Shown here: positions 29,360 to 42,700 of the stretch, piece after piece
How the letters are laid out: each line of letters begins with the position of its first letter
Position numbering within the stretch: the first letter of the stretch is position 1
Assembly: GCA_030522415.1 (NCBI GenBank)
Contig: CM060104.1
Span: 18,892,825-18,956,824 of the forward strand
DNA length: 64,000 nucleotides
From: Channallabes apus
Lineage: Eukaryota > Chordata > Actinopteri > Siluriformes > Clariidae
Reading direction: 5' to 3'
Translations under genes and position numbers: made by a program
The notes under the pieces: model-generated
Databases searched by the model: none
Told to the model about the DNA's origin: nothing
Seen by the model: only the letters and a program-made list of their open reading frames with translations

Positions 29360-30661
29360 CAACATGTAGTGCATAGTCCCTACTTTGATACATACAGTAT
29401 TACTCACCTGGCACATTGAAGTTGATAATGAAATTGGGTTCCTGGGCTAATCGCTTCTTACTGGCCAGCAGGATAAGACTCTTGCAGAGAGGTGTAGTGG
29501 CGTTGAAGTACTGACTCGGAGTCAGGTAGCACAGCAACATCGGCCACAGCACCTACAACACACAAACTGACTTGGTCAAAGGCTTAAACACAGCATATGA
29601 CCTCCTGCAAAATATATATATTTTTTTTCTAACTTAATAGAAGCTTATGTGTAAACGTCATATATTAATAATGAGCCAAATTACTGCTCAAGACCAAATT
29701 CTTAGCAGCTATATGTAGCAAATGTAGTCCTAAATAAAGATCATCAACACAAAATGACTAAAAATAGCCTCCTCTGTCTGCACACTTAATAAAACTCTCT
29801 GCGTGCCAGCATGATGACATAGCTCTGTCATCACTCCTCTGTTAACGCTGGGAGCTACACAGGAAAAGAGCTGTCATCTTCCAGAACAAATACACACACA
29901 CACACACATATATATACACACGCACGCACACACGCACGCACACGCACGCACACGCACACCAGACACTGATATTAGGGGGCTGGTGCTCCTGATTCCGACT
30001 GAAAGTACAATTTATGGTTAAATGTTCATGACGCTCCTTCCTGGTGGTGTCATGCAGACAATTTACTTCACCAGGCTGAAACACTGCTCAGTGCTTACTA
30101 ACCTTTCTTCTATGCTAGTATCACTTCATAAAAAACTGCAGGTTGCTTAACTGCTATGTTCATCATATGGGCATGTTACTGAACAATAAAACAAAGTTGC
30201 TCTCCGCATTTTAACATTCATCAATGATAATTACATTCATATTAAAATCCATTCCTAACCTTCTGGCTATATGTCAATATGTGTATTTTTTGTCTACAAC
30301 TCTCACATCAGTCAGACGGCCCACAGTCGTGGTGAAGAGATGGAGTGTGTCATCACACATGCTTCTCAATGCCTCATTAGTCACCTCCTCCGGATCTAAT
30401 GGACGTTGACCCCGCTGCAATGCAATCCAAAAAATCATTAGCAACTGATATCAAGTATATTAGCATTTATAATGTAGCCTATCTAATAGTTTTATATAGA
30501 GCTAATTAGATTTTATTTTTTATTAAATTATCCTTCAATAAATTATCCTTAGCTGACAGAGATAAACAAAAATACATCTTAAAATCTAAAAATAACAAAA
30601 GAGAATACAAGGATTTACGATCATAAAGGCTACACATAGAAGAACTGAAACTCTTCTCCTC

Positions 30662-30701
<40 letters not shown>

Positions 30702-33700
30702 CCAAGATGTGGAAATTCTCATTATATCTATATTTTGTAAAGTTAATAGTTAACATTATTTTCACTAAGCCTGGTGCTATCCAGAAACAAAAAAATGCTT
30801 ATGGGATGGTAATAACTTCTTAAATAATTCAGTAATCAGTGTCTTGTCAGATGTCAAAAGACATTTTCTACTCTGTATCATTTACTCAACCCCTCCCATT
30901 TACCATAAAGCAACAAGAGGGTTCGAAAGGTAAAACAGATAACCTATAGGTGCTACATACATAGTAAGTGTCTGACAGTGCACAGTGCTGAACGATAAAG
31001 CGCACAAGCATGTCTCCTCCCTCCAGCTCCAAGTAGCCATGGTGAGCCATTGCACTGATGACTTGCACAACTCTCTTCTTTACCTGCACAGATAACAACC
31101 AAGTCAAATCCAAAAATATCCAAGATCTATTGTACGTGCTGTAAATTATGAAGTTTGATAATATTTTTTTTTCCCAAAACTTTCATGTTCACATTAAGTT
31201 AAGCTTTAATTCATACTCAGTAATTACACTAATTGTGAACTTTGATATTAAAAACACCTACATTTATGCAGAGGTGGAAAGAGTAATAAAATTTTGTACT
31301 CAAGTACAAGTACTGTTACTTCAGTGAAATTTTACTTAAGTACAAGTAAAGTTACTCTTATAAAAATCTACTCAAATAAAAGTAAAAAGTAGATCATTAA
31401 AAACTTTACTCAGAGTAAAAGTTACCGAGTTACTTTTTTATTTTAATTTTTTTAACAGTGGGGGTGATTCTTTTGCTGAATTGTTTTGCCCTTGGGTGTT
31501 TCCATGGTCACTCTTATATTAACAGATTATTGTTTGTGTTTAAATGTTTGCTGTGGGTGTCGATTGTATATTGATCTGGCTCTGCTTTTTTTTTTTTTTT
31601 TTGTTAAATATATAAAAAAAAAAAAAAAAAAAAAAAACACACACAGCGGGGTGGGATGAGGCATTCTAGCATAGTTCAAAAAAGATGAGCAGATATAAAT
31701 CTCAAACTAGTTGTTTTTAACTGAAGGAACACCTTTGCATAATAAAGTGGTCACTTAAATATGGTATTACGTCCCAGTCTAGGGCCAGACAGCAAAAGAA
31801 TGGTTCAGGGTTCTATTTTAAACTGTATGGAAATGGTGGTATATGGCAGAAAGAACTAGATCCAATCATTAACTGATGAAATAATGAGGTTTGTATATAC
31901 AAACACACACACACCAGGAGGAGGATCAGATTCAGGGTGGACCCAGGCCAAAATAACAAACAAAATGGTATTTATATTTAGTAGGTAGATTACCTGCAAA
32001 AAGAAACAACAACAAAAAAAACCCCAGAAACAAAAATACAGGTACCTTCCCGGACTCCCTAAACCAAAAACAGTGAAATTATCTACAAATATATACAAAG
32101 ACCAACCAAACCAAAGGGACAGAGCAATAATCAAAGTCAATTGGAGGCAAAAAGTCAAAACCAGAATACACAACCAAATATCAAAACGCCAAAATCACAA
32201 CCTCTTTCATCTTTCCCGCGTCTCTCTCCGGGTTCTACTGTACATGGTCGCGCTAGTCGATGACGTCACTCAGGGCCGAAGCGACCGTGTGGAAGGTCAG
32301 GTGATGCCGATGTCAGAAAACCTGGAGTGGAGTCTGGAGCGGCGCGCGACCAGGCCATGATACACACACGCGAGCGCAACGGAGCATTTATACAAAGCAT
32401 AATATTTTCATTATTTTAGCATTTTTATTCATTTATTTTTTACTCAGTAGCGAATATGATTTAAAATGTAGCGAATTACAATACTTCAAACAAAACGTAC
32501 TTACGTAAAAGTAAAATTACAGATTTTTAAAACTACTTTAAAAAGTAGAAATACACAAAAAAGCTACTCAATTACAGTAACGCGAGTAAATGTAATTCGT
32601 TACTTTCCACCTCTGCATTTATGTAGCTATCTAATCAGCAAATCATGTGGCAGCAGTGCAGATGCAGGCCAACAGCTTCAGGTATTGTTTAAAAAAAAAA
32701 ATTTTTTTTTAAATCAAGATCAGCACAGGGGAAAATGTGGTCTTTGTGATTTCGACCATGGCTTGAATGCTAGTGCCAGACAAGCTGGTGTGCATACTGA
32801 AACGCTGATTTCATATATGGCACAAGAGTCTCTGGGGATTACTCATAATGATGCAATGAATGAAAAAACATGCAGTGTGCAGCAGTTGTGCATACTGGAT
32901 TGTCTTTTCAATGATAGAGGATGACTGATAATGGGACAAACCTTTTCAAGCTGACAAGTAGCTCAGATAACCACTCTGTACAACTGTGATGAAATAAAAA
33001 ACATTCCCGACAGCACAACATGTCAAATCTTGGGCTACAACAGCAGGAGGTTCCATATACATCATTCTATAATGGAAAGCTGACATTCCAGTGGAGACAG
33101 TTGAGGTCCACAAACTGGACAGTTGAGGATCAACCCAGCCTGGCCTGAAGATGGCTGGATCAGAATTTGGCACCAACAATGTAAATCCATGGACCCAACC
33201 TGCCCTGTGTCAACAGTGCAGGCTTGAGGAGGTGGTGTAATGGTGTGGGGAATGATTTCTTAGTACACTTTTTTCTTAATCGATCTATCATAGTTTGAAG
33301 CATAATATTTAAGCATTGTTGCTGATCATGTGCATCCCCTCCATGGAAACAATTTATCATCATCTAATGGCTACTTCCAGCATTGTAATGCATCAAAAGT
33401 CTTCTCATACCAGTTTCATAAATATGAAAATGTGTTCAATGTTCATCAGTAGAATTCCCAGTATCTGGACTTAAGAATATGTGGGAATTGTGTGATGCAA
33501 TCAGGTCAACAAGGACTAGAAAGGAATGTTTCCAACGTCTTGTGGAATCCATACTAGGAAGAGGCTGTTTTGAGGACAAAGGAAAGCCCTACTCAGGATT
33601 AGTATAGTGCTCCTAAAAAGAGGGTTCAGTGGGGAAAAAGCCTGAAAAAGTGTCCAATTAATAAAACGCTTACCTTGTTGCTGTGGTCTGCTAGAGGCTG

Positions 33701-36700
33701 TCTTATACTGGTAAGTATAAGAGGTTTCTTGTTTTCCATTATGGAAGCTACAAGGAATACACCAATATAATACACCATAGTGAAGCCAATCATAGTATGT
33801 TAAAGAAATAATTATGTGTTTACTGTATGTAACACAGATAGTTATATTTTTATATAACATGAATAGTAAAAATATTTCTGTTTTAATTCACTTAAATACA
33901 TGTGATACATCAGACAGCACTGACTTGTTAAATCAGGAGCCTCTTAAATCTTTTAAAGTTTAATGTGTGATGATGACAGCCTCACTTGTTGAGTTGATGA
34001 GGTGTCTGAGTACAGCCAGGGAGCCCATTCTGTTTCTCTCATTATTGTTCTCCAGCCTCTGCAGGACAAACACCATCAGTCGGTCTGGGAATGCATTGGC
34101 TGTGTCAAAGAGAGGGAAAGCAGTAAATATTACGCTAGGACTAGGACATATAGTTCTGTATTTTCATTGACTAAACAACAACAAATGCAGATATTTTCTT
34201 CAGAAAATTAACATAAATACCTACATAAAGTGACCTGCAGTTTACTTTATCATCTATTTAAGTTTGACTTCTGTGGGAAAACATCTTTTAAAATGAAAGA
34301 TGTCTGCTTGATTTAGGATCAGACCCATCTTTCAAGGATCACTTTAATACACAACCTTATTTAGAAATTCAAGTAAAACACCAGGAATTACACAGTCACA
34401 GAAACATCTACTACAAATGTTCTAGGAAAGACTCGTCAATACGGTAAAAATCAACTTGTGAAATGTCATTACAGCTGCCAAAGGAGCCAAGGTAACTAAA
34501 GATTAACTAAACTTGACCTTAATCGTCTCTCCCCAAACAGTGCATTACAGCAGCAGTCATCTGACTGTGTGTACACACTGCACACTCATTATTACATAGC
34601 ATTAACATTACAGTAGGTAAACATAATGGGAAGTTGGAAACTACTCTCTTACAGGGTTTAAATGCTGTAGAAGTCAATGCTGCACTTAAATCCACTGAGT
34701 GAGAATCAAATTGAAACCAATCATTTAAATGATCAACTGAAACATCAACTGATAACCTACCAAGGATGGTAAAGCATCGTAGTACTTCATTGTGGTTTTT
34801 CACAGTTGGAGGATTATTATAGTCGACAGGTGAACACACCTGAAAAAGTAGACCAAGATGCAAAGTTGATCAAATGTTTGTTGCCTGAAAAAACAAACAT
34901 TAAATTAAATCTTTCTTCATGTGTTAAATAGGGCCAAATGTCATGTACAGTTCTTAGTGCTTGAACCTAAAATTATGTGACCAATATATAATACATCAAT
35001 AAATATTGATGAGCTTTGCCATTAGATGTTCCAGTGTTCCAGACAAAACTCTAATCTTTGTTTGAGTTCTCACAGGTTTGCACATAATATGGGAGGGTTT
35101 TTAAACATGCCAAACCTGTTTAAAACTTGCTCTGTTGCAATAAGATAGTAGTGAAGAATACTTGCACAAGGGTTAAAGATGGACACAGCCCTTGTGTGTC
35201 TTACACAAGCAAGGGGAAAAGAGAGAGAAGAAAAGTGTAGAAAGAAATTGTGCGACCTGTTGGTGCAGGGCAACTAGAAGGTTATCCATTTGAGTCTCGA
35301 GCACCCTGCTGCCCATGCTCACAGATGCCTCCAGGACCTGGCAAAGGCTCTATACCACACACACACACCACACACATTTTCATTTTATGAAAGAAATTAT
35401 TTATGCTTAACACTTAACTTGGTAAAATGTGTCTAGAAATAGCCTATATAATCTTATATTATAGCTTTGTTTTAACCTTAAATTAAAATATGTAGATATA
35501 TTTGAGTAGATAGATATTTTCACTTAGTAAGATATCGCTTTTTGTAGTGCATAAACAGTATAACTTGTTAAGCCTGTAAATAAAGTTCTGAATCAGTGTT
35601 AGTGTCCTGGATTTAGTGAGTCTGTTGTGAAGAGCTGCACCTTGCTGATGATGTAGTGCTCAGTGTTTTTCTTGTACAAGCCAAGTATTGCAGGGAGAAG
35701 TTTAGGGAGCTGCTCTTCCAACTTGTCATGAGCCATCAGGTGAGTGATCAACCCCAAAGCCTCAGCTACGGTCAGACGCAACTGCATCACATCACATCAC
35801 ATCACATCACACTCTTATTTGAGGGCCATCCATTAAGCTAATTAATGCTATGCATTTCCACATGAAAATAAACTTTGTCCACATGAAAAAAAATCAAGCC
35901 ATGCCAAACCAACAGGTGGAGATATCACCTTAACTATAAGCCATGTGGGTCAAACACAGGAGATACAGAGCATGTGGTGCACGCTTTTATAACACCATTT
36001 TCCTGTCTACACTTAAACATGAGTTTTTTTTTTATATCGTTACCCAAGCAGGTATTTTCCAAAAGGTCTGTTTTCCAGAGACCTAAAATGGGGTAAAAGC
36101 CAATATGTGCTTTCTCCAAGACATGCAAAACCTCATCTCTTGATCAAGCTTCATCACAGGGCAGCATAACATGCAAGGAGGGAAGTCCAATGCACTTTCT
36201 TAAGCACACATGATGGGTTTACAGAGGCCTATGATTGAATTCTAATGAATCATCTGAACTGAAAATCTTATTGAAACACTGCAGTTTCTAGAGTTTATAA
36301 AAGTTAAATGCACTTTCATACTCTTCCAGCACATTATTAGGAACACTATACAGTATTAAGACTGGGTAGAGGCAGACACATTTCTTCATGGCAATGAGGC
36401 CTAAATGTTGAAAACATTCCTTTGGGATTCTGGTCCATATTGACATGATTCGCGCATTTCCTGCATATTTTTTCAGAAGGTGGTCATTTGTGGCCATGAA
36501 TGGCTGGACATGGTAAGCAACTTTAATAAAATAGATGCCGACATTCAGGTGATGACTGACTGGTACAGTATTATCTTGGGCAAATATGCCAAAATATTCC
36601 TCACACCATTATATCACTTCCACCAGTCTGGACTGTTGACACAAATTCTGACCCTTACCATTTATGTACCTCAACAGAAACTGAATACACATACAACTAC

Positions 36701-39700
36701 AGTCAGTACAGAAAAAAAAATTAACTTTTTTTTTTTTAAAGAACCCAACATAAATGGGAAATGAAAAAATGTACAAGGTTAAATATTGGCAGAGTTTCCA
36801 GCTTTTCCCTTAAGTCAATAACTTCTTCTCAAACAGTCTCCCTTTGACTGGCTAATTGAGTTAGCTCTAATTGGTTTCTCATTCTGTCTAATTTACTGTA
36901 CCTTGGCATCTCTGCTTTGTAGCCAGCTGTTGAACAAGATGTCATAAGCAGTATAAAATTCACTGGAGAATGTGTCCTTGCGTACTGTGGGGTCTGGCGC
37001 TTTGTCCAAGTTGGCCAGGTACTCCAGAATGCTCTCGCTGAAGCGTGAAAGAGCTGAGGACAATAAGGACACTTGATAACATTGGAGGCACAGTGAAGCC
37101 TTCAGCAGCTTCAAAACACCCAAACAAACCACATTAAAAACATAGACAGATGCCTTGCAGGAGATATACACTGATTAGCCATGACGACATTAACACCGCC
37201 ACCAGGTAAACTGAATAACATTAATTGTCAATTATACACCAGCAAACTGGTGACAGGATCATGGGCACACAAGGAGCATCTATGTCTGTGGGAAGTAAAG
37301 GCCAGCCTGCACAGTCCAATTGCACAAAAAGGCTAACGTAGAACAAATCGCTGAAAAATGTCAATGATGGCCACAATAGATAAGTAAAAGAACACCCAAT
37401 GCATTACAGCCTGTCATGGATGGGGCCAAGCAGACAAAGAGTTCAAGGTTGTTGACCTGACCTCCCAATTCCCCAGATTCCAATCCGATCGAGCAACCAT
37501 GAGATGCGCTGGACAAACATGTCCGATCCATGGATGCTCCATCCTTCACACCACAGCACCCAAAGAATCCAGTGCTAACGTCCTGGTGCCAGACAGCAAA
37601 GCTCAGAGGTCCCATGGAGCCATGCTGTTTTTAAGGTATATTGCTGCCTCGCACTAGGTGTTCACAGAAAAGCCTTCACAGCCACCATGACCCAGACCAA
37701 AATAAAGTAGTTATATAATGGAAAATTAATAAATCAATATTTTACCAACAAAATTTCCTCTTGCTGTCTTGTTTGCATCCATCTACTCTTTATCTTATTG
37801 CTGGGGATGGTTTAATTGCCCTCTATCAAATCTTTCAAATGAATCTGCTCTCAGTCAACTAAGGCTTACCAGAGGAGAAGACCCACTTCATGTTGTCTTG
37901 CTTGGCGAGTCCTAACATAGGCAACATGGTACCCAGGATAGCGCTGAGAAACGGCACCATGCCGTAAACTGCAAGAAGACAATGAATGTTCAGAAAATAG
38001 TGGGACTTTGACAGTGAAGTAAAAATTAAATTGAGCCAAGCAAAAGCAAACATACTATGTTATGTTAAACATGATATTAAGAGAGAAACTTAAACAATGC
38101 CATCAGCTAAGAGAGATGGTAAACTCCACATTTAACATTCAAGGCCTCCTGGAAAGAATGTGAAAATCTGTCAAATAATCAACTCCATCACAGCAGATGT
38201 GTTTGAGTGCTTTTTAAGAAGTTAAAATGCAAACAGATGTGTAGTTTAGACAGGTGCAAACAACCTTGATACTCTTAATGTGTTTAGGGAAAATATGTAC
38301 CATTGGAGTCCGAGAGACTGGCTAATGTTTGGACCACAAAGTAATGTGGTAGAACCCCCGGCTGGAACTTGACAAGGATATCCTCCATGATTTCATTGAT
38401 ATACTTGTTCCCTACTGCAACCAAAATATTACTAGCCGTCTGCTGCCAGTCGGGGACGACTTCCTGCACAGAAGAAATCAAGATGACGTACTACAGTGCA
38501 AAAAAATGTCCAAAATCATTTCAAAGGCTACATTATTATTATTATTTTTTAAAGATAAACTATTACCTTAGATCTGGTCATTTCGTCTGAGGCCAGTGTA
38601 ATGGTGGTCTTTATTTTAGGGTAACTGATTACCTCAATCTTGCTTTTTACCACAAGCTCTATGGTCTGCAGAACCAACACCCTGTGCCCAGACACCAGCT
38701 AAACAAGAGAGACACAGTTCATGTTAACTGATCTAGAGGAATTAAATACAAAAGGATAAAGATTAGCATATAAATAAGGTTTTATGCAAACAATTGAGGA
38801 GTATAAAAAGCACATTAAGTTGTGAACATGTCTATGGCATAGATCTTTTTAATCACAACAGAATAGGAGTTGCCTACATAATTCAGCACTAATTACTAAT
38901 TAATGCATACCATCTGATTTCTGGGGCAGCATTTACCAGAAAATTACATCTTAAAATCCCTTATCGCCAAGAAACTTTGTACAATAGCAAGCACGCATTA
39001 AGAATTCTGCTAAATCTCCTTTAAAGAGACAACATGTGGTGGGAAGAAGCCTAAATATCTGGTCATCTATCTACCTATCAGCAACACACACACACACACA
39101 CACACAGACACACACACAGACACACACACGGAATATTGCAGAATAATGTGACACAGATAATCAGAGAAGTCACATGCTGAGTTACATTACTTTAAGAAGT
39201 AAATGACAGATTCAATGTAAGGCTTCACTTCAGGATTGTCAGCTTTCAGTGTGAATGTTTTAAACAGTCCTCTTTCTCATTTAATCATTGCACATTTCTT
39301 ATATTCCATTCCCAGAAAAAGATCTCTCAATGACAGATCAACTGTGTTTATAAAGTGTTTATGTAAGAATCAAATATCACTGTGTGTTTTCTTTTTAAGA
39401 AAATTTCAAACACCGACAAGCACATTACATTATTACATACAGTGGTGTGAAAAACTATTTGCCCCCTTCCTGATTTCTTATTCTTTTGCATGTTTGTCAC
39501 ACTTAAATGTTTCTGCTCATCAAAAACTGTTAACTATTAGTCAAAGATAACATAATTGAACACAAAATGCAGTTTTTAAATGAAGGTTTACGTTATTAAG
39601 GGAGGGAAAAAACATCCAAATCTACATGGCCCTGTGTGAAAAAGTGATTGCCCCCCTTGTTAAAAAATAAAAAGTGTGGTTTATCACACCTGAGTTCAAT

Positions 39701-42700
39701 TTCTGTAGTCACCCCCAGGCCTGATTACTGCCACACCTGTTTCAATCAAGAAATCACTTAAATAGGAGCTACCTGACACAGAGAAGTAGACCAAAAGCAC
39801 CTCAAAAGCTAGACATCATGCCAAGATCCAAAGAAATTCAGGAACAAATGAGAACAAAAGTAATTGAGATCTATCAGTCTGGTAAAGGTTATAAAGCCAT
39901 TTCTAAAGCTTTGGGACTTCAGCGAACCACAGTGAGAGCCATTATCCACAAATGGCAAAAACATGGAACAGTGGTGAACCTTCCCAGGAGTGGCCGGCCG
40001 ACCAAAATTACCCCAAGAGCGCAGAGACAACTCATTCGAGAGGCCACAAAAGACCCCAGGACAACATCTAAAGAACTGCAGGCCTCACTTGCCTCAATTA
40101 AGGTCAGTGTTCACGACTCCACCATAAGAGAGACTGGGCAAAAACGGCCTGCATGGCAGATTTCCAAGGCGCAAACCACTTTTAAGCAAAAAGAACATTA
40201 AGGCTCGTCTCAATTCTGCTAAAAAAATCTCAATGATTGCCAAGACTTTTGGGAAAATACCTTGTGCCTATGCCTTGTGCCTATACGAGACAAAAGTTTA
40301 ACTTTCTGGAAGGTGCGTGTCCCGTTACATCTGGCGTAAAAGTAACACAGCATTTCAGAAAAAGAACATCATACCAACAGTAAAATATGGTGGTGGTAGT
40401 GTGATGGTCTGGGGTTGTTTTGCTGCTTCAGGACCTGGAAGGCTTGCTGTGATAGATGGAACCATGAATTCTACTGTCTACCAAAAAAATCCTGAAGGAG
40501 AATGTCCGGCCATCTGTTCGTCAACTCAAGCTGAAGCGATCTCGGGTGCTGCAGCAGGACAATGACCCAAAACACACCACCTCTGAATGGCTGAAGAAAA
40601 ACAAAATGAAGACTTTGGAGTGGCCTAGTCAAAGTCCTGACCTGAATCCTATTGAGATGTGGCATGACCTTAAAAAAGCGGTTCATGCTAGAAAACCCTC
40701 AAATAAAGCTGAATTACAACAATTCTGCAAAGATGAGTGGGCCAAAATTCCTCCAGAGCGCTGTAAAAGACTCGTTGCAAGTTATCGCAAACGCTTGATT
40801 GCAGTTATTGCTGCTAAGGGTGGCCCAACCAGTTATTAGGTTCAGGGGGCAATTACTTTTTCACACAGGGCCATGTAGGTTTGGATTTTTTTTTTCTCCC
40901 TAAATAATAAAACCCCTCATTTAAAAACTGCATTTTGTGTTTACTTGTGTTATCTTTGACTAATAGTTAAATGTGTTTGATGATCAGAAACATTTTGTGT
41001 GACAAACATGCAAAAGAATAAGAAATCAGGAGGGGGGCAAATAGTTTTTCACACCACTGTATATCTGACAGGACCACTGAAAGATGTTTGAATTTAAGGC
41101 CTATTTAACTGTCCTTTGTAGGTCACCATATTATTCTGTTATGTTATGTCGTGTTCGTTGCACTGTCACTTTGTTGTTGCTCTTGTTTGCACATGTCTTA
41201 CTTAGCTAGTTAGTTTTTGTAAATTTATGTTGTAATTTATGTTAGGTCTATCTGTCTTGTCTCTGCTAGCCAGCTAACTAGGCCTCTTAGTTAGATAGTT
41301 TAGTGTTTCTGTTAATTTATGTTGAAATTTATGTTGCATGTAGCACCTTGGTTCTGGAGGAACGTTGTTTCATTTCACTGTGTACTAACTGGATATGGTT
41401 GAAATGACAATAAAAGCCTTTTAACTTTGAACTTGAGGTGCTCTTAGCAAACATACAACGTTAACATCAGCAGCATTGCCTGACCTTGGAGTGTTTAAGC
41501 AGGTAGTCCTGGCACATGGACAACACTTTATCCGGCTTCTGGTTCCCCAGCGTAAGGATGGACTTCCGAACCTGCTCTTGTACACCCACATCCTTATCAT
41601 TAGCTGCATCCAGCAGAGCCAGGGTCACCTCTGAGCACACACACACACACACACACAAAATTAAATAGAAAACACTAATAGGATAAACGTTTTTAGGGCC
41701 CGCATTGCAATAATATTTAAAATTTCAACCAAAAAACAAATATGTGTTTATACTTGAGGTACTGATACTGACAGTTATCAAATGTTGTTCTTCACCAGAT
41801 TAAGCAATTGTTATTAAAAACTTTCTTGAAATCCCAAAACTATCAACAAGTCTAGTCCAGTCACTCCCGTGTCCCTATAGGAAATGTGAACACCTTGGCT
41901 ACCACACACATTATATTATTACTTATTTTTTTATTCTAGTTTTTTGTCTCTAACATAAAATTGGACTTAGAAAAAAATCTTAAACAAGCATTCATAAATA
42001 CATAGTTTGTTGCAACATCCATAATGATGCAACATGCCATAAAGACATGCATCTGACTCGGTTCTTAAGGGGAAAAAGATTTGCTTTGTCTTGCCTTGGA
42101 TCACATTGTTATTGGATAGTTCCTGTTCAAGTTTCACGATGACATGGCATGTAACATCAGACAGTCAGTAATAGGTTTTAGTATTGCAAATACAAAGCAA
42201 CAAGCAGTTAGTGCTTCTTCAAAAGCTCTATGTAAAAAAAAAAAAACATTTTCTCTCACTCCCTCTACTAAAAGACCATGATAAATAATGTGTTAACACT
42301 AGGTAATCTAAAGTGATTATAGCACAGGCCAAAATGCTCCTGAGAGAAAATGCTCTTCGAATAATGTGGAGGCGTGCTACAGTACACTAGATCATTTCTA
42401 AGATGCAATTAAAATGCATTTCACCTATAATAGTTCATAATATTAATTCCCAAGCACATAGACTTTTTTATGCAAAATCACAAGACCACTGGACTAATGT
42501 CAGTTTATTTATCAAGATACTTCCAAAATCAATTTACTCAAAAAACTGAGAAGTGAGATCATTACCATTAAGCATGCAGAACAAAATAATTTCTAAAGAA
42601 ATGTAAACGGAAATTAAAATCTACACTCTTAGTCCCAGTGAAACTCTTGTCTGAGCCCAGAGTAGACGTGAATGTAGAATGGTGAACCAAGACTGGTACA

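Noticed and set aside
39818..40201. 127-codon helix-turn-helix ORF as a host transcription factor
   Set aside because: It is the N-terminus of the Tc1-like transposase, inside the element's inverted repeats.
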